Origin: Lachnospiraceae bacterium
GTDB lineage: Bacteria > Bacillota > Clostridia > Lachnospirales > Lachnospiraceae
DNA length: 64,000 nucleotides
Assembly (NCBI GenBank): GCA_017434885.1
Contig: JAFSGE010000005.1
Location: 310,001 to 374,000 of the forward strand
Direction of reading: 5' to 3'
Position numbers and translations under genes: made by a program. Under the pieces are notes generated by a model, which did no database searches, was not told the origin of the DNA, and saw only the letters and a program-made list of their open reading frames with translations. Below, one piece after another: positions 37,047-44,943 of the stretch. The first letter of the stretch is position 1; the number at the start of each line of letters is the position of its first letter.

Positions 37047-38177
37047 TTATATCTGTTCATTCTGTCTGTGTATTTCCGGCGCTTCGTATTTATCCATAAA
37101 ATCTTCACCCAGAAATACTTTTTCCTTCGCAAATAAAATCGCATGGGGAACCGTAAATACCGAAATCACTTTATCAAATACCAGTCCGTCCACATAATTC
37201 AAAATTTCCATAGGAAATTTACCGTCAAGTACAATATACTCCGGAAACAGTTTATCATAATCCAAAACATCCCTCGGATGAGGCTTTAGCATAATACTCG
37301 CCTGTTTTCCATCCACAGTTCCGTACTCTTCGATAATGTCCCTGAAAATTCTCTCTCTGGTTTCCAAATCACATAACGGTTCCGTCAAAATCAAAATACG
37401 TGCAAAGTTTCCGACCGTTTTTGTATCACCGTCTGAATCTGCAGAATTTGCATGCTCCGATATGGAATCCTTTTGTAAAACTGCAGTAAGTTCCTCTTTG
37501 TTTTCAATAAATATAGAAACAAGAATATCTTTTGCCTGCGCAGATAAATTTTCTGTCAGTTCCTTTCGCGGCTTTTCAACATATTTAGGACATGGATACT
37601 GCAATACGGATATATCGTTGACTTCCATATCCAGACAATACTTAGAATAACCATTCTGAATAAAAATCAGATTGTGCGCCGCCATCCATGCTTTCAATCC
37701 GAAATGTCCCCTGTTATCATAACGGGCAGTATCATAATATCTGATACAGTCCAGTCCATCCTCCAAAGCATGATAATAAATGCGATGAGTACTTAAATAG
37801 TAGCCAATCGGGTCTGAATCGCAAAAAACATAAATATCCTTATATTCCCTCAAATTCACCGGAACAAAGGGTGCCAACAATTTCCCGAATTTCTTGGTAA
37901 AACGGATTCTCTGAATCATATTCTTAACAAGATTTCCGGTATCCTTCTTAAGCGGCGCAAGCTCCGGAAAAAAGCTCTCTTCCTTCTCATCAAACTCGAT
38001 AACTTCCGCAAAAAGCCCTGTCTCTTCCGCCCTACTCTTTAGATTGCCAAAGTCATTGGACATTTTGCTCAGCATCAGGGAAGCCTGTCCCCATTGCATC
38101 TTATCTTTATTCAATTCTTTCAAGCATGCAATGTATACATGATAAAATGTATGGCAAATATAAATACGTTCTTTCAC
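37047..38177 (-). CDS. Bacterial sialyltransferase-like glycosyltransferase (GT52/polysialyltransferase type)
   Basis: About 376 residues from the GTG at 38177, which is preceded by AAGGAAA; longer readings run back into tandem repeats and have no domain support. YICHTFYHVYIACLKEL is the N-terminal motif of GT52/GT38-like sialyltransferases. LEDGLD (about 138-143) supplies the D/E-D/E-G motif, IMLKPHPRDVLDY the HP motif, and DKVISVFTVPHA the Ser motif of these CMP-nonulosonate-dependent families. It stands opposite the pseF-pseI-pseG operon, so the CMP-pseudaminic-acid-like sugar could be its donor. The exact family is uncertain; motif set is clear. Confidence 0.75.
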   Translation of the reverse strand: MKERIYICHTFYHVYIACLKELNKDKMQWGQASLMLSKMSNDFGNLKSRAEETGLFAEVIEFDEKEESFFPELAPLKKDTGNLVKNMIQRIRFTKKFGKLLAPFVPVNLREYKDIYVFCDSDPIGYYLSTHRIYYHALEDGLDCIRYYDTARYDNRGHFGLKAWMAAHNLIFIQNGYSKYCLDMEVNDISVLQYPCPKYVEKPRKELTENLSAQAKDILVSIFIENKEELTAVLQKDSISEHANSADSDGDTKTVGNFARILILTEPLCDLETRERIFRDIIEEYGTVDGKQASIMLKPHPRDVLDYDKLFPEYIVLDGKFPMEILNYVDGLVFDKVISVFTVPHAILFAKEKVFLGEDFMDKYEAPEIHRQNEQI

Positions 38178-38207
38178 TTTGCAATTTCCTTTTTTCTTTC
38201 TCTGCAA

Positions 38208-38237
38208 ATTATAGCACACAAATTTATTTCCTTGCAA
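38208..38237 (-). promoter_or_regulatory. Promoter-like site for the sialyltransferase-like gene and glycan locus
   Basis: Minus strand: TTGCAA (38237-38232), 18 bp, then TATAAT (38213-38208) preceded by TGC, an extended -10. The GTG start is about 30 bp downstream. It is the first promoter for the long minus-strand glycan locus. A TATAAT at 38250-38255 on the plus strand is the only good -10 seen for the pse operon and would put the tandem repeats in its leader. Confidence 0.6.
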
Positions 38238-38280
38238 CGCGGAATGATGTATAATGTAATAGATGCAAAAGAAAAACAAG

Positions 38281-38640
38281 CGACGCGCAGCGGCATTTGT
38301 TTTTCTTGCATCTATTAACGAGCAAATCGTCTGCGCAGCAGACACTAATGCGCGTTAGCGCAGATTTGCGAGTGCGAAAAAGCAAAAGAATCAAGCGACG
38401 CGCAGCGGCATTTGTTTTTCTTGCATCTATTAACGAGCAAATCGTCTGCGCAGCAGACACTCTTGCGCGATAGCGCAGATTTGCGAGTGCGAAAAAGCAA
38501 AAGAATCAAGCGACGCGCAGCGGCATTTGTTTTTCTTGCATCTATTAACGAGCAAATCGTCTGCGCTGCAGACACTCTTGCGCGATAGCGCAGATTTGCG
38601 AGTGCGAAAAAGCAAAAGAATCAAGCGACGCGCAGCAGAC
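38281..38640. repeat. Three 115-bp direct tandem repeats plus a partial fourth unit, each with hairpins
   Basis: The 480-bp divergent gap (38178-38657) is mostly this array. Units run 38281-38395, 38396-38510 and 38511-38625, with a partial copy from 38626. Each begins CGACGCGCAGCGGCATTTG. Units differ at few positions. Each contains GTCTGC-3 nt-GCAGAC (38329-38343 in unit 1) and TGCGC-4 nt-GCGCA stems, and differences fall in the loops (GCA or GCT; GTTA or GATA). Arms 38261-38279 and 38297-38313 form another inverted repeat. Unit length is not a multiple of three, and open frames in it are low-complexity. No known repeat family recognised. Confidence 0.93.
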
Positions 38641-38657
38641 GCAAAAGGAGTCCTAAC

Positions 38658-39347
38658 ATGAGCAGAAATCTTGCCATTATCACCGCCAGAGGCGGCAGCA
38701 AACGAATCCCACGCAAAAATATCAAGGAATTTTGCGGCAAGCCGATTCTTTGCTATTCCATCAAAGCCGCATTGGATGCCGGTGTTTTTGATGAAGTTAT
38801 GGTTTCCACCGACGATAAAGAAATCGCAGAAATTGCCAAAGCTGCCGGTGCAAGCGTTCCTTTTTTCCGCTCAGAGCAAACAGCAAACGACTATGCCTCC
38901 ACAGATGATGTCATTATGGAAGTCATTACGGAATATCAGAAGCGGGGCAAAGAATTTGACGCTTTCTGTTGCATTTATCCTACTGCTCCTTTTCTCACCG
39001 GAGAGCGGTTAAAAGAAGCAATGGCCCTTCTTACCACTGCCGATTCCGTAATGCCCATTGTTCCTTTTTCTTATCCGCCCCAAAGGGGATTGATAATTGG
39101 CGAAAACGGACTTGTAGCAAGGCAGTTCCCCGAATATGCCACCGCACGCAGTCAGGATCTTCCCAAAGTCTATCATGACTGCGGACAGTTTTATGCGTGT
39201 CGCACCAAACCTTTTCTTGACGCAGGCACCACCGATGTAGAAAATCTCGTTCCTCTTATCTTGTCCGAAATGGAAGTACAGGACATTGACACCTTAGAGG
39301 ACTGGGAAATTGCAGAAATCAAATACAGGAGACTTTTCAATGAATAA
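38658..39347 (+). CDS. pseF: Pseudaminic acid cytidylyltransferase
   Basis: 229 residues, CMP-nonulosonate synthetase of the PseF type. ARGGSKRIPRKNIKEF (10-25) is the CTP-binding signature, VFDEVMVSTDDKEIAEIA is typical, and PPQRGLII, YHDCGQFYACRT and MEVQDIDTLEDWEIAEIKY match what I know of Campylobacter PseF better than NeuA or LegF. It activates the nonulosonic acid with CTP to the CMP-sugar. AAAAGGAG precedes the ATG. It overlaps the next gene by 8 bp and opens the plus-strand operon. Confidence 0.9.
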   Translation: MSRNLAIITARGGSKRIPRKNIKEFCGKPILCYSIKAALDAGVFDEVMVSTDDKEIAEIAKAAGASVPFFRSEQTANDYASTDDVIMEVITEYQKRGKEFDAFCCIYPTAPFLTGERLKEAMALLTTADSVMPIVPFSYPPQRGLIIGENGLVARQFPEYATARSQDLPKVYHDCGQFYACRTKPFLDAGTTDVENLVPLILSEMEVQDIDTLEDWEIAEIKYRRLFNE

Positions 39348-40539
39348 TGTAGCAGCGCCTTTTTACCGTATTAAGGAAAAGGATTTATTATATGATATTT
39401 CCCTTCTTCGTGATTCCCTTTCGAAGCACTGGGGGAATTTTGTGATGGGCTATTCCGTCAAAACCAACTCCCTGCCATGGCTTTTGAACTATTTAAAAGG
39501 ACAGGGGTTTTATGCGGAAGTAGTTTCCGCCACGGAATATGATCTTGCAAAGCGACTGGAATTCCCCGGAAACCGTATTATTTATAACGGTCCCATTAAA
39601 GATAAAAAAGTATTTGAAACCGTTCTGCTTGCAGGCGGCTATGTGAACCTTGACTCTTCCGACGAGCTGATATTTATGGAAGAACTATCCTCTTTTTACC
39701 CTGACAGACAGTTCAGCGTAGGTGTAAGGGTAAACTGCGACATCGCCTCTCTGTGTCCTACTGAACAACTGGTCGAGGAGGAAGGCGGACGTTTCGGTTA
39801 CTGCTATGAAAACGGCAGTCTAAAAGCTGTCATTGACAGACTGCATGTCCTGCCAAATGTTAAGGTGGGTGGATTGCACCTGCACTCTTCCACCCAGTCA
39901 CGTACTGTTCAGGTTTACGGTGCCCTTGCACAAATGGCAGTCAACATTGCCAGGGAATATGCTCTTTCCCTTGACTATGTGGATATGGGCGGAGGGTATT
40001 TCGGCGGACGGGATGACAAGCCTGACTATCGGGATTACTTTGCAGAAATCTGCAAGGTACTGGGCACTTACTTTGATAAAACAAAAACCACACTGATTGC
40101 AGAACCCGGCGTTTCCCTGATTTCACGCGCCACTACTTTTGAAACAGAGGTACTTGATATCAAAGACATCCGGGGTCGCAAGTTTATTGTAACAAACGGC
40201 AGTCGTGTCAACTTAAATCCTTTGGTAACAAGACATGTTTATCCGCATCATATCAACTACAAAGACGACCCGACAGACCGCCCTATCGAAAAGACACAGT
40301 GGGTTTGCGGTGCCACCTGCATGGAATATGACAGATTATTTGAAATCACTGACGACAAAGCACTGCTGCCCGGTGACAAAATTATTTATGATACCGCAGG
40401 CGGATACACCATGTGCTTAAACCCATTGTTTATTCACTATTTTCCCGCAGTAATCATCGAAAAGGCTGACGGCAGCATCTTTACGGCAAGGCAGGCTTGG
40501 ACAAACGATGAATATCTGCAAAAGAATTTTTGGGAATAA
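39340..40539 (+). CDS. PLP-dependent decarboxylase-like protein (fold type III, DapDC/ODC family)
   Basis: 399 residues from the ATG at 39340, with AGGAGA seven bases ahead. Barrel domain: GYSVKTNSLPWLL carries the PLP Lys, EVVSATEYDLAKRL, GGLHLHSSTQ, DMGGGYFGG and AEPGVSLISR are family motifs. The C-terminal beta-domain has VCGATCMEYDRLF in place of the usual C-E-S-x-D element (Cys retained) and TAGGYTMCLN. So the protein looks catalytically able, with a changed substrate pocket. Diaminopimelate or a similar basic amino acid would be the family-level substrate. Its place between pseF and pseI suggests a part in nonulosonate modification, which is not a known step. Confidence 0.8.
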   Translation: MNNVAAPFYRIKEKDLLYDISLLRDSLSKHWGNFVMGYSVKTNSLPWLLNYLKGQGFYAEVVSATEYDLAKRLEFPGNRIIYNGPIKDKKVFETVLLAGGYVNLDSSDELIFMEELSSFYPDRQFSVGVRVNCDIASLCPTEQLVEEEGGRFGYCYENGSLKAVIDRLHVLPNVKVGGLHLHSSTQSRTVQVYGALAQMAVNIAREYALSLDYVDMGGGYFGGRDDKPDYRDYFAEICKVLGTYFDKTKTTLIAEPGVSLISRATTFETEVLDIKDIRGRKFIVTNGSRVNLNPLVTRHVYPHHINYKDDPTDRPIEKTQWVCGATCMEYDRLFEITDDKALLPGDKIIYDTAGGYTMCLNPLFIHYFPAVIIEKADGSIFTARQAWTNDEYLQKNFWE

Positions 40540-40551
40540 AGGAGCTCTCTC

Positions 40552-41604
40552 ATGAACAAAAGTTTTAAAATCGGACAAAAATGCATCAGCGAGACCTCTC
40601 CTGCATTTATCGTGGCAGAAATTTCCGCCAACCACAATCAGGACTACAGCAGAGCCGTGGAAATCATACACGCAGCAAAAGAAGCAGGCGCCGATGCTGT
40701 AAAGCTGCAAACCTACACAGCAGATACCATTACCATTGATTGTGATGACGAATGTTTTCAGATTAACGAAGGTACTATTTGGGACGGTACCACCCTTTAT
40801 AAGCTGTATCAGGAGGCATATACTCCCTGGGAATGGCAACCGAAGTTAATGGAAGAAGCAAACAAATTGGGACTGGAGTGTTTCTCTTCTCCCTTTGATT
40901 TTACTTCCGTAGATTTTCTGGAAGAAATGAAGGTCCCCGCTTACAAGATTGCTTCCTACGAAATTAATGACATTCCCTTAATCCGTAAAATTGCAAAACT
41001 CCATAAACCTATGATATTTGCCACCGGAATTGCTTATCCTGATGATATTGAACGTGCGCTTGCGGTTTGCAAGGAAGAAGGAAATGAAGACGTAATTCTT
41101 TTAAAATGCGTTTCCTCATACCCGACCCCTTATGAGGCAGTGAATTTGCGGGTAATTCCTACCCTTGCCAAAACCTATGATTGTCTGGCAGGTATTTCCG
41201 ACCACACCATGGGAAGCATTGTATCTGCAGGAGCAATCCCCTTAGGTGCAAAGATGGTAGAAAAGCATATGACGCTCCGCCGGGCAGACGGCGGACCCGA
41301 CAGCGCTTTTTCCATGGAACCGGAAGAATTCAAGAAAATGGTAGATGAAATCCGCATTTTGGAAAAGGCCCTCGGTAGTAGCGAATACGTATTGACCGCT
41401 ACCCAGAAATTGGAGCACGAAGGTTCACGTTCTCTGTTTGTGGTAAAAGACATTGCACCGGGTGAAATACTGACTCCCGACAATATCCGTTCCATCAGAC
41501 CCGGAAACGGCCTTCACACGATGTATTACGAAGAAATTTTAGGAAAGAAAGCCAAAGGCTTTTTGCAGAAAGGAACCCCTCTTGCATGGGAACTGATAGA
41601 CTGA
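40552..41604 (+). CDS. pseI: Pseudaminic acid synthase
   Basis: 350 residues, NeuB family. It condenses phosphoenolpyruvate with a 2,4-diacetamido-2,4,6-trideoxyhexose to form a nonulosonic acid. AFIVAEISANHNQDYSRAVE starts the barrel; TIWDGTTLYKLYQEAYTPWE is the segment that separates PseI from NeuB and LegI; SSPFDFTSVDFLE, SDHTMG and KMVEKHMTLRR are core motifs. A C-terminal SAF/antifreeze-like domain begins near 290 (GSRSLFVVKDIAPGEILTPD). GGAG precedes the ATG. Its last codons overlap the start of pseG by 19 bp. Confidence 0.93.
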   Translation: MNKSFKIGQKCISETSPAFIVAEISANHNQDYSRAVEIIHAAKEAGADAVKLQTYTADTITIDCDDECFQINEGTIWDGTTLYKLYQEAYTPWEWQPKLMEEANKLGLECFSSPFDFTSVDFLEEMKVPAYKIASYEINDIPLIRKIAKLHKPMIFATGIAYPDDIERALAVCKEEGNEDVILLKCVSSYPTPYEAVNLRVIPTLAKTYDCLAGISDHTMGSIVSAGAIPLGAKMVEKHMTLRRADGGPDSAFSMEPEEFKKMVDEIRILEKALGSSEYVLTATQKLEHEGSRSLFVVKDIAPGEILTPDNIRSIRPGNGLHTMYYEEILGKKAKGFLQKGTPLAWELID

Positions 41605-42785
41605 TTTGCATCCGCACGGATGCCAACAACACAATTGCAACCGGACATATGATGCGTTGTCTGTCCATTGCCGATGCCTGTCTCCAAAAAGGAATGCAGG
41701 TTTGTTTTGTTGTCTCCGACGAAGAAAGCCGGTCTGTTTTCGACACTCTTGCTCCCAATGCAATCTCCTCTGAATATTTGCCCTTTGTTTCTGTTTTCAT
41801 GTTACAGACAGCCCTTTATCATGACCTCGAAAAAGAACTGCCGGAATTTACTGACATGATTGTCGCAAACGAAGTGGATATCCTTTTATTGGACTCTTAT
41901 TTTGTTACTCCGTCTTATCTTGAAACACTTGGTCAGGTAACCAAAACTGCTTATATTGATGATTTGAGAAAGTTTGATTACCCTGTAGATTTACTTGTCA
42001 ATTACGACATTATTCCCGACGCTCTTACAGAGGAGTACAAGGCTTCCTATCAAAATGCCGGAAGCTGTCTGCTCGGAGGATTATACACCCCTCTTCGCCG
42101 CCAGTTTCATAATTGCAGCTTTACAATCAGAGAATTTATGCCGGATAGCAGTAAAAAGCCTAACATTCTGCTGACCACAGGCGGTAGTGACCCTCATCAT
42201 TTCTGCCTTCATTTTTTGCAGGAAGCAAAGCAGATGCCCGTTACATTCCATGTAGTAATCGGAAGATTATATACAGATAAAGATGCCCTGACGAACTATG
42301 TAAAAAGACATGATAACGACAATGAACCTCAGCACGCCAAACCTTTTTCCGACAATGTAGCCTGTGATATTGTTCTGCATGAAAACGTAAGTGACATGGC
42401 TGCCCTTATGGCAAGCTGTGATTTTGCCATATCGGCAGCCGGTACCACACTTTATGAACTCTGCGCTCTGGGTGTGCCTTCCGTCAGCTTTACCATGGCA
42501 GACAATCAGATGGTAACCTCCAAGGTTTTTGATTCGCAAGGCGCTGTTTATTATGCCGGAGACATCCGTCCTGCCAGTGATTTTTCCTTGCGTGTCAGCG
42601 CTTTAAGTTACCGACCGGAAATAAATAATGAAGTCATTGAACGAATCATCCATTACCTGAAAGAAATGACGCTAATGTCAGATAATTATTCAAAAAGAAA
42701 GTCCGCGCACGAAACCATGCGCAGACTTGTTGATACCAATGGTGCTTCCCGCATTGCCGAAGCATTACTTTTGTGTATGAAATAA
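41586..42785 (+). CDS. pseG: UDP-2,4-diacetamido-2,4,6-trideoxy-beta-L-altropyranose hydrolase
   Basis: About 399 residues, GT-B-like hydrolase that removes UDP from the PseI precursor. The N-terminus IRTDANNTIATGHMMRCLSI is the PseG signature, with a His expected to act in catalysis. LRKFDYPVDLLVNYD, LLGGLYTPLRRQF, NILLTTGGSDPHHFC and ISAAGTTLYELCALGVPSVS follow in the family's order. It is coupled to pseI by overlap and ends within the 3' end of the opposite ATP-grasp gene. PseG precedes PseI in the pathway. Confidence 0.88.
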   Translation: MGTDRLICIRTDANNTIATGHMMRCLSIADACLQKGMQVCFVVSDEESRSVFDTLAPNAISSEYLPFVSVFMLQTALYHDLEKELPEFTDMIVANEVDILLLDSYFVTPSYLETLGQVTKTAYIDDLRKFDYPVDLLVNYDIIPDALTEEYKASYQNAGSCLLGGLYTPLRRQFHNCSFTIREFMPDSSKKPNILLTTGGSDPHHFCLHFLQEAKQMPVTFHVVIGRLYTDKDALTNYVKRHDNDNEPQHAKPFSDNVACDIVLHENVSDMAALMASCDFAISAAGTTLYELCALGVPSVSFTMADNQMVTSKVFDSQGAVYYAGDIRPASDFSLRVSALSYRPEINNEVIERIIHYLKEMTLMSDNYSKRKSAHETMRRLVDTNGASRIAEALLLCMK

Positions 42786-43985
42786 TTTTTTAATTTCTTC
42801 TGCTTTTTTCCGAAGAAGTTCTTCACTTGTCCCCTCTAGCACAAAGTAACCTCTTCCCATAAGAGAATGTCCGTCCGATACAGAGTCCAGTTCTTCTCCC
42901 TCTTCAATAGTACAGTTCCAACAAATTAACTCACAGGTATCGTCTGCCGCCTCAGCTTTTGCCAATAACCTTCGAATTTCCTCCTCATCCGGCACATGCA
43001 ACACTCTTCCCTGTATATCAAAATAATGAATCATCATACCTTTTGTAACATCCGGGGTAAAGCAATAGTTCTCTCCCGTGCGGTATTTGATATATTCCGC
43101 TGCCATATCCACCCCCGTACATAAAGGAGTAAATAAATTATGCAGATTATGCCCGGAGGGTCTCGCCGAAAGCTCGATTACAAACGGTCCTTCCTCTCCT
43201 TTAATAATATCCGCATGAATCAGGCACTCGGAAAGTTCTAAATGGGCTACTATCTTTTTCATGTATTCCCTGACGTTTATTGCAAAAGCATCATCCGGCT
43301 GCACAGAAAAATATGCCACAGCCTGTCTTGCCGGAGGTGGCGTATTTTCCTTATGACGGAGTAATACCATATGGAAATTCCCGTCTATCACAGCGCCGTC
43401 TACTCCGTATTCTTCTCCGGCTACACATTCTTCGAGCACATATGATTCTCCTGCCACAGCTTGCAAAGCATCCCGCAACTGTCCTGCATTTTCTACCATA
43501 TAAATTCCCCTGCTACCACTTCCATATCTGGGTTTTAGAATCGCAGGGTAAGAAATCTCAATGTTGGGCATATTCGCACCACCGCAAGTGCCCGCTTTTA
43601 AAGCACCTGTAATTGCATCAGCCTCATAACATCTGCAACTGCGCAGCCCCTTTTCCTGTAACTTGCTGTGGAAGGCATACTTATCCGTACATAGGCGCGC
43701 CATTTCCTTACCGATTCCCTGCAAGCCAAGCGCATCATTCACAGCACCGATAGTCGTCAAATATCTGCCGATAGGCACTGTTAATACAAAGTCCACGTTT
43801 TCTGCATTTACAGCCTCTATGGTTGCTTTTTCATCGGAAATATCGACCACCAGTGCTTTGTCTGCCACTGCAAGTCCCTCTGCATGTGGGTTTCCGTCAA
43901 GTGCCACCACCGTAAGACCGTATTCATGTGCTTTTTCGATTGTATGAAGTGCCTCACTACTGGCACCGATAATTGCTGCTTTCAT
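42765..43985 (-). CDS. ATP-grasp ligase-like protein
   Basis: 406 residues, ATP-grasp type. MKAAIIGASSEALHTIEKAH starts a PurK/carboxylase-like N-domain. YPAILKPRYGSGSRGIYMVE is the ATP-binding loop, EECVAGEEYGVDGAVIDGNF, and IHADIIKGEEGPFVIELSAR give metal-binding Asp/Glu and a final R. HNLHNLFTPLCTGVDM follows. A C-terminal domain is present from about 310. It converges with pseG (21-bp overlap) and could have its own promoter between 43986 and 44068, where none was clearly identified. It might ligate an amino acid or other carboxylate to the nonulosonic acid or another amine. Substrate unknown. Confidence 0.8.
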   Translation of the reverse strand: MKAAIIGASSEALHTIEKAHEYGLTVVALDGNPHAEGLAVADKALVVDISDEKATIEAVNAENVDFVLTVPIGRYLTTIGAVNDALGLQGIGKEMARLCTDKYAFHSKLQEKGLRSCRCYEADAITGALKAGTCGGANMPNIEISYPAILKPRYGSGSRGIYMVENAGQLRDALQAVAGESYVLEECVAGEEYGVDGAVIDGNFHMVLLRHKENTPPPARQAVAYFSVQPDDAFAINVREYMKKIVAHLELSECLIHADIIKGEEGPFVIELSARPSGHNLHNLFTPLCTGVDMAAEYIKYRTGENYCFTPDVTKGMMIHYFDIQGRVLHVPDEEEIRRLLAKAEAADDTCELICWNCTIEEGEELDSVSDGHSLMGRGYFVLEGTSEELLRKKAEEIKKLFHTQK

Positions 43986-44068
43986 TTTGTACCACTGCGC
44001 CTTTCTGATTGTGCTCTTTCTTTAGTTTAACACAGCATAAACAACTTGCAAAGCATTTGCGGAAATGA

Positions 44069-44097
44069 TTGACTTGCGATTTTGAAACAAGTATAAT
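44069..44097 (+). promoter_or_regulatory. Promoter for tRNA-Ser
   Basis: TTGACT (44069-44074), 17 bp, TATAAT (44092-44097). Close to the sigma-A consensus and 14 bp before the tRNA. Confidence 0.8.
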
Positions 44098-44110
44098 AGG
44101 AAAAGTGAAT

Positions 44111-44196
44111 GGAGACGTATCGAAGTGGTCATAACGGGGCGCACTCGAAATGCGTTAGCCCTCCGGGGCACGAGGGTTCGAATCCCTCCGTCTCCG
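44111..44196 (+). tRNA. tRNA-Ser (anticodon CGA)
   Basis: An 86-nt type II tRNA. The acceptor stem pairs GGAGACG with CGTCTCC, followed by discriminator G. The anticodon stem GCGCA/TGCGT encloses CTCGAAA, giving anticodon CGA (44146-44148), which reads UCG. A long variable arm (AGCCCTCCGGGGCACGAGG region) fits serine, and GGTTCGAATCC is the T-arm. The terminal CCA is not encoded (CTA follows), so it is added by an enzyme. No integrase is near. Confidence 0.95.
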
Positions 44197-44209
44197 CTAA
44201 AATAAAAGT

Positions 44210-44250
44210 AGCGAGGAACGTTTTTTTACAGCATTCCCCGCTTATTTTTT
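44210..44250 (+). terminator. Rho-independent terminator after tRNA-Ser
   Basis: AGCGAGGAACG (44210-44220) can pair with CATTCCCCGCT (44230-44241) with one G-U and few mismatches, and the right arm is followed by TATTTTTT. It ends the tRNA transcript on the plus strand. Confidence 0.75.
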
Positions 44251-44295
44251 GTCATTTTATAACCGGAATTTTTGATAACAAATGATGACACGCTG

Positions 44296-44913
44296 TCATT
44301 CCGGCGTATAAATCATGGAGATTCCTTCTTCTAACGCCTCACCGCTTACCATTCCGGACGCTTTCGCCACCACTTCCCCCTTTTCATTAATCAGATAAGT
44401 GGTAGGAATGGAATACACCTGATAAGCATATGCAGCTTCCTGCTTGGTATCGAAATAAATTGGCAGCGTATATCCGGCCGACTCCATAAATGATGTCGCA
44501 CTTTCTTTGGTTTCCTGCATACCGTCTGTCATATTTACAAGCAAAAACTCCACATTTTCACCATAGGTTTCATATGCGTTTTGGAAATCAGGAAGTTCCA
44601 TCTTGCAAGGTCCGCACCAGCTTGCCCAAAAATTGAGAACCATCGGCTTCCCCACAAAGGAATATAAAGTCACTTCTTCCCCTTCTACATTTTCTACCGT
44701 GAAATCAATTGCCATATTCTCAGTGTTCGATGCTTCCGGTTGTTCACCCTTATCACTCTCCGTCATCTGCATCTTACTATCACTGCTTTCCTCTGCCACG
44801 AAACCGCCTTCCGGAGCATAATCCTTCATAAGCGACTGATACAATGCATTGGCTCCTACTATCAGAAGTACAAAAAGTACTCCCGCTATCACCAATTTCA
44901 TATATTTTTTCAT
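44296..44913 (-). CDS. TlpA-like thiol-disulfide oxidoreductase (membrane-anchored)
   Basis: 205 residues. An N-terminal helix (about 6-24) anchors or exports it. After a linker rich in Ser, Glu and Asp comes a thioredoxin domain (about 70-205) with WASWCGPCKMELPDF, the CxxC active site, and YQVYSIPTTYLINEKG holding the cis-Pro. Members of this group reduce disulfides outside the membrane with electrons from CcdA, whose gene is next upstream (30 bp). With cytosolic thioredoxin further upstream the three form an electron relay. It ends close to the tRNA-Ser gene. Confidence 0.88.
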   Translation of the reverse strand: MKKYMKLVIAGVLFVLLIVGANALYQSLMKDYAPEGGFVAEESSDSKMQMTESDKGEQPEASNTENMAIDFTVENVEGEEVTLYSFVGKPMVLNFWASWCGPCKMELPDFQNAYETYGENVEFLLVNMTDGMQETKESATSFMESAGYTLPIYFDTKQEAAYAYQVYSIPTTYLINEKGEVVAKASGMVSGEALEEGISMIYTPE

Positions 44914-44943
44914 AACAAAACCATGCCTTTCCGCATCCTCCGC

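Noticed and set aside
38178..38345. N-terminal extension of the sialyltransferase-like protein into the repeat array
   Set aside because: No domain is added, the region contains the likely promoter (38208-38237), and GTG at 38177 has a good SD.
38224..38624. Open reading frames of 64-78 codons on the minus strand inside the tandem repeats
   Set aside because: They exist because the repeat unit has few stops; frame changes from unit to unit (115 is not divisible by three) and the composition is not protein-like.
38281..38640. CRISPR array
   Set aside because: Units are 115 bp and contiguous with no unique spacers, and no cas gene is present.
38658..39347. NeuA or LegF (sialic or legionaminic acid) instead of PseF
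   Set aside because: C-terminal motifs and the neighbouring PseI and PseG match the pseudaminic acid branch better.
44111..44196. tRNA-Ser as an attachment site for an integrated element covering the glycan locus
   Set aside because: No integrase, no direct repeat of the tRNA 3' end was found within the window.
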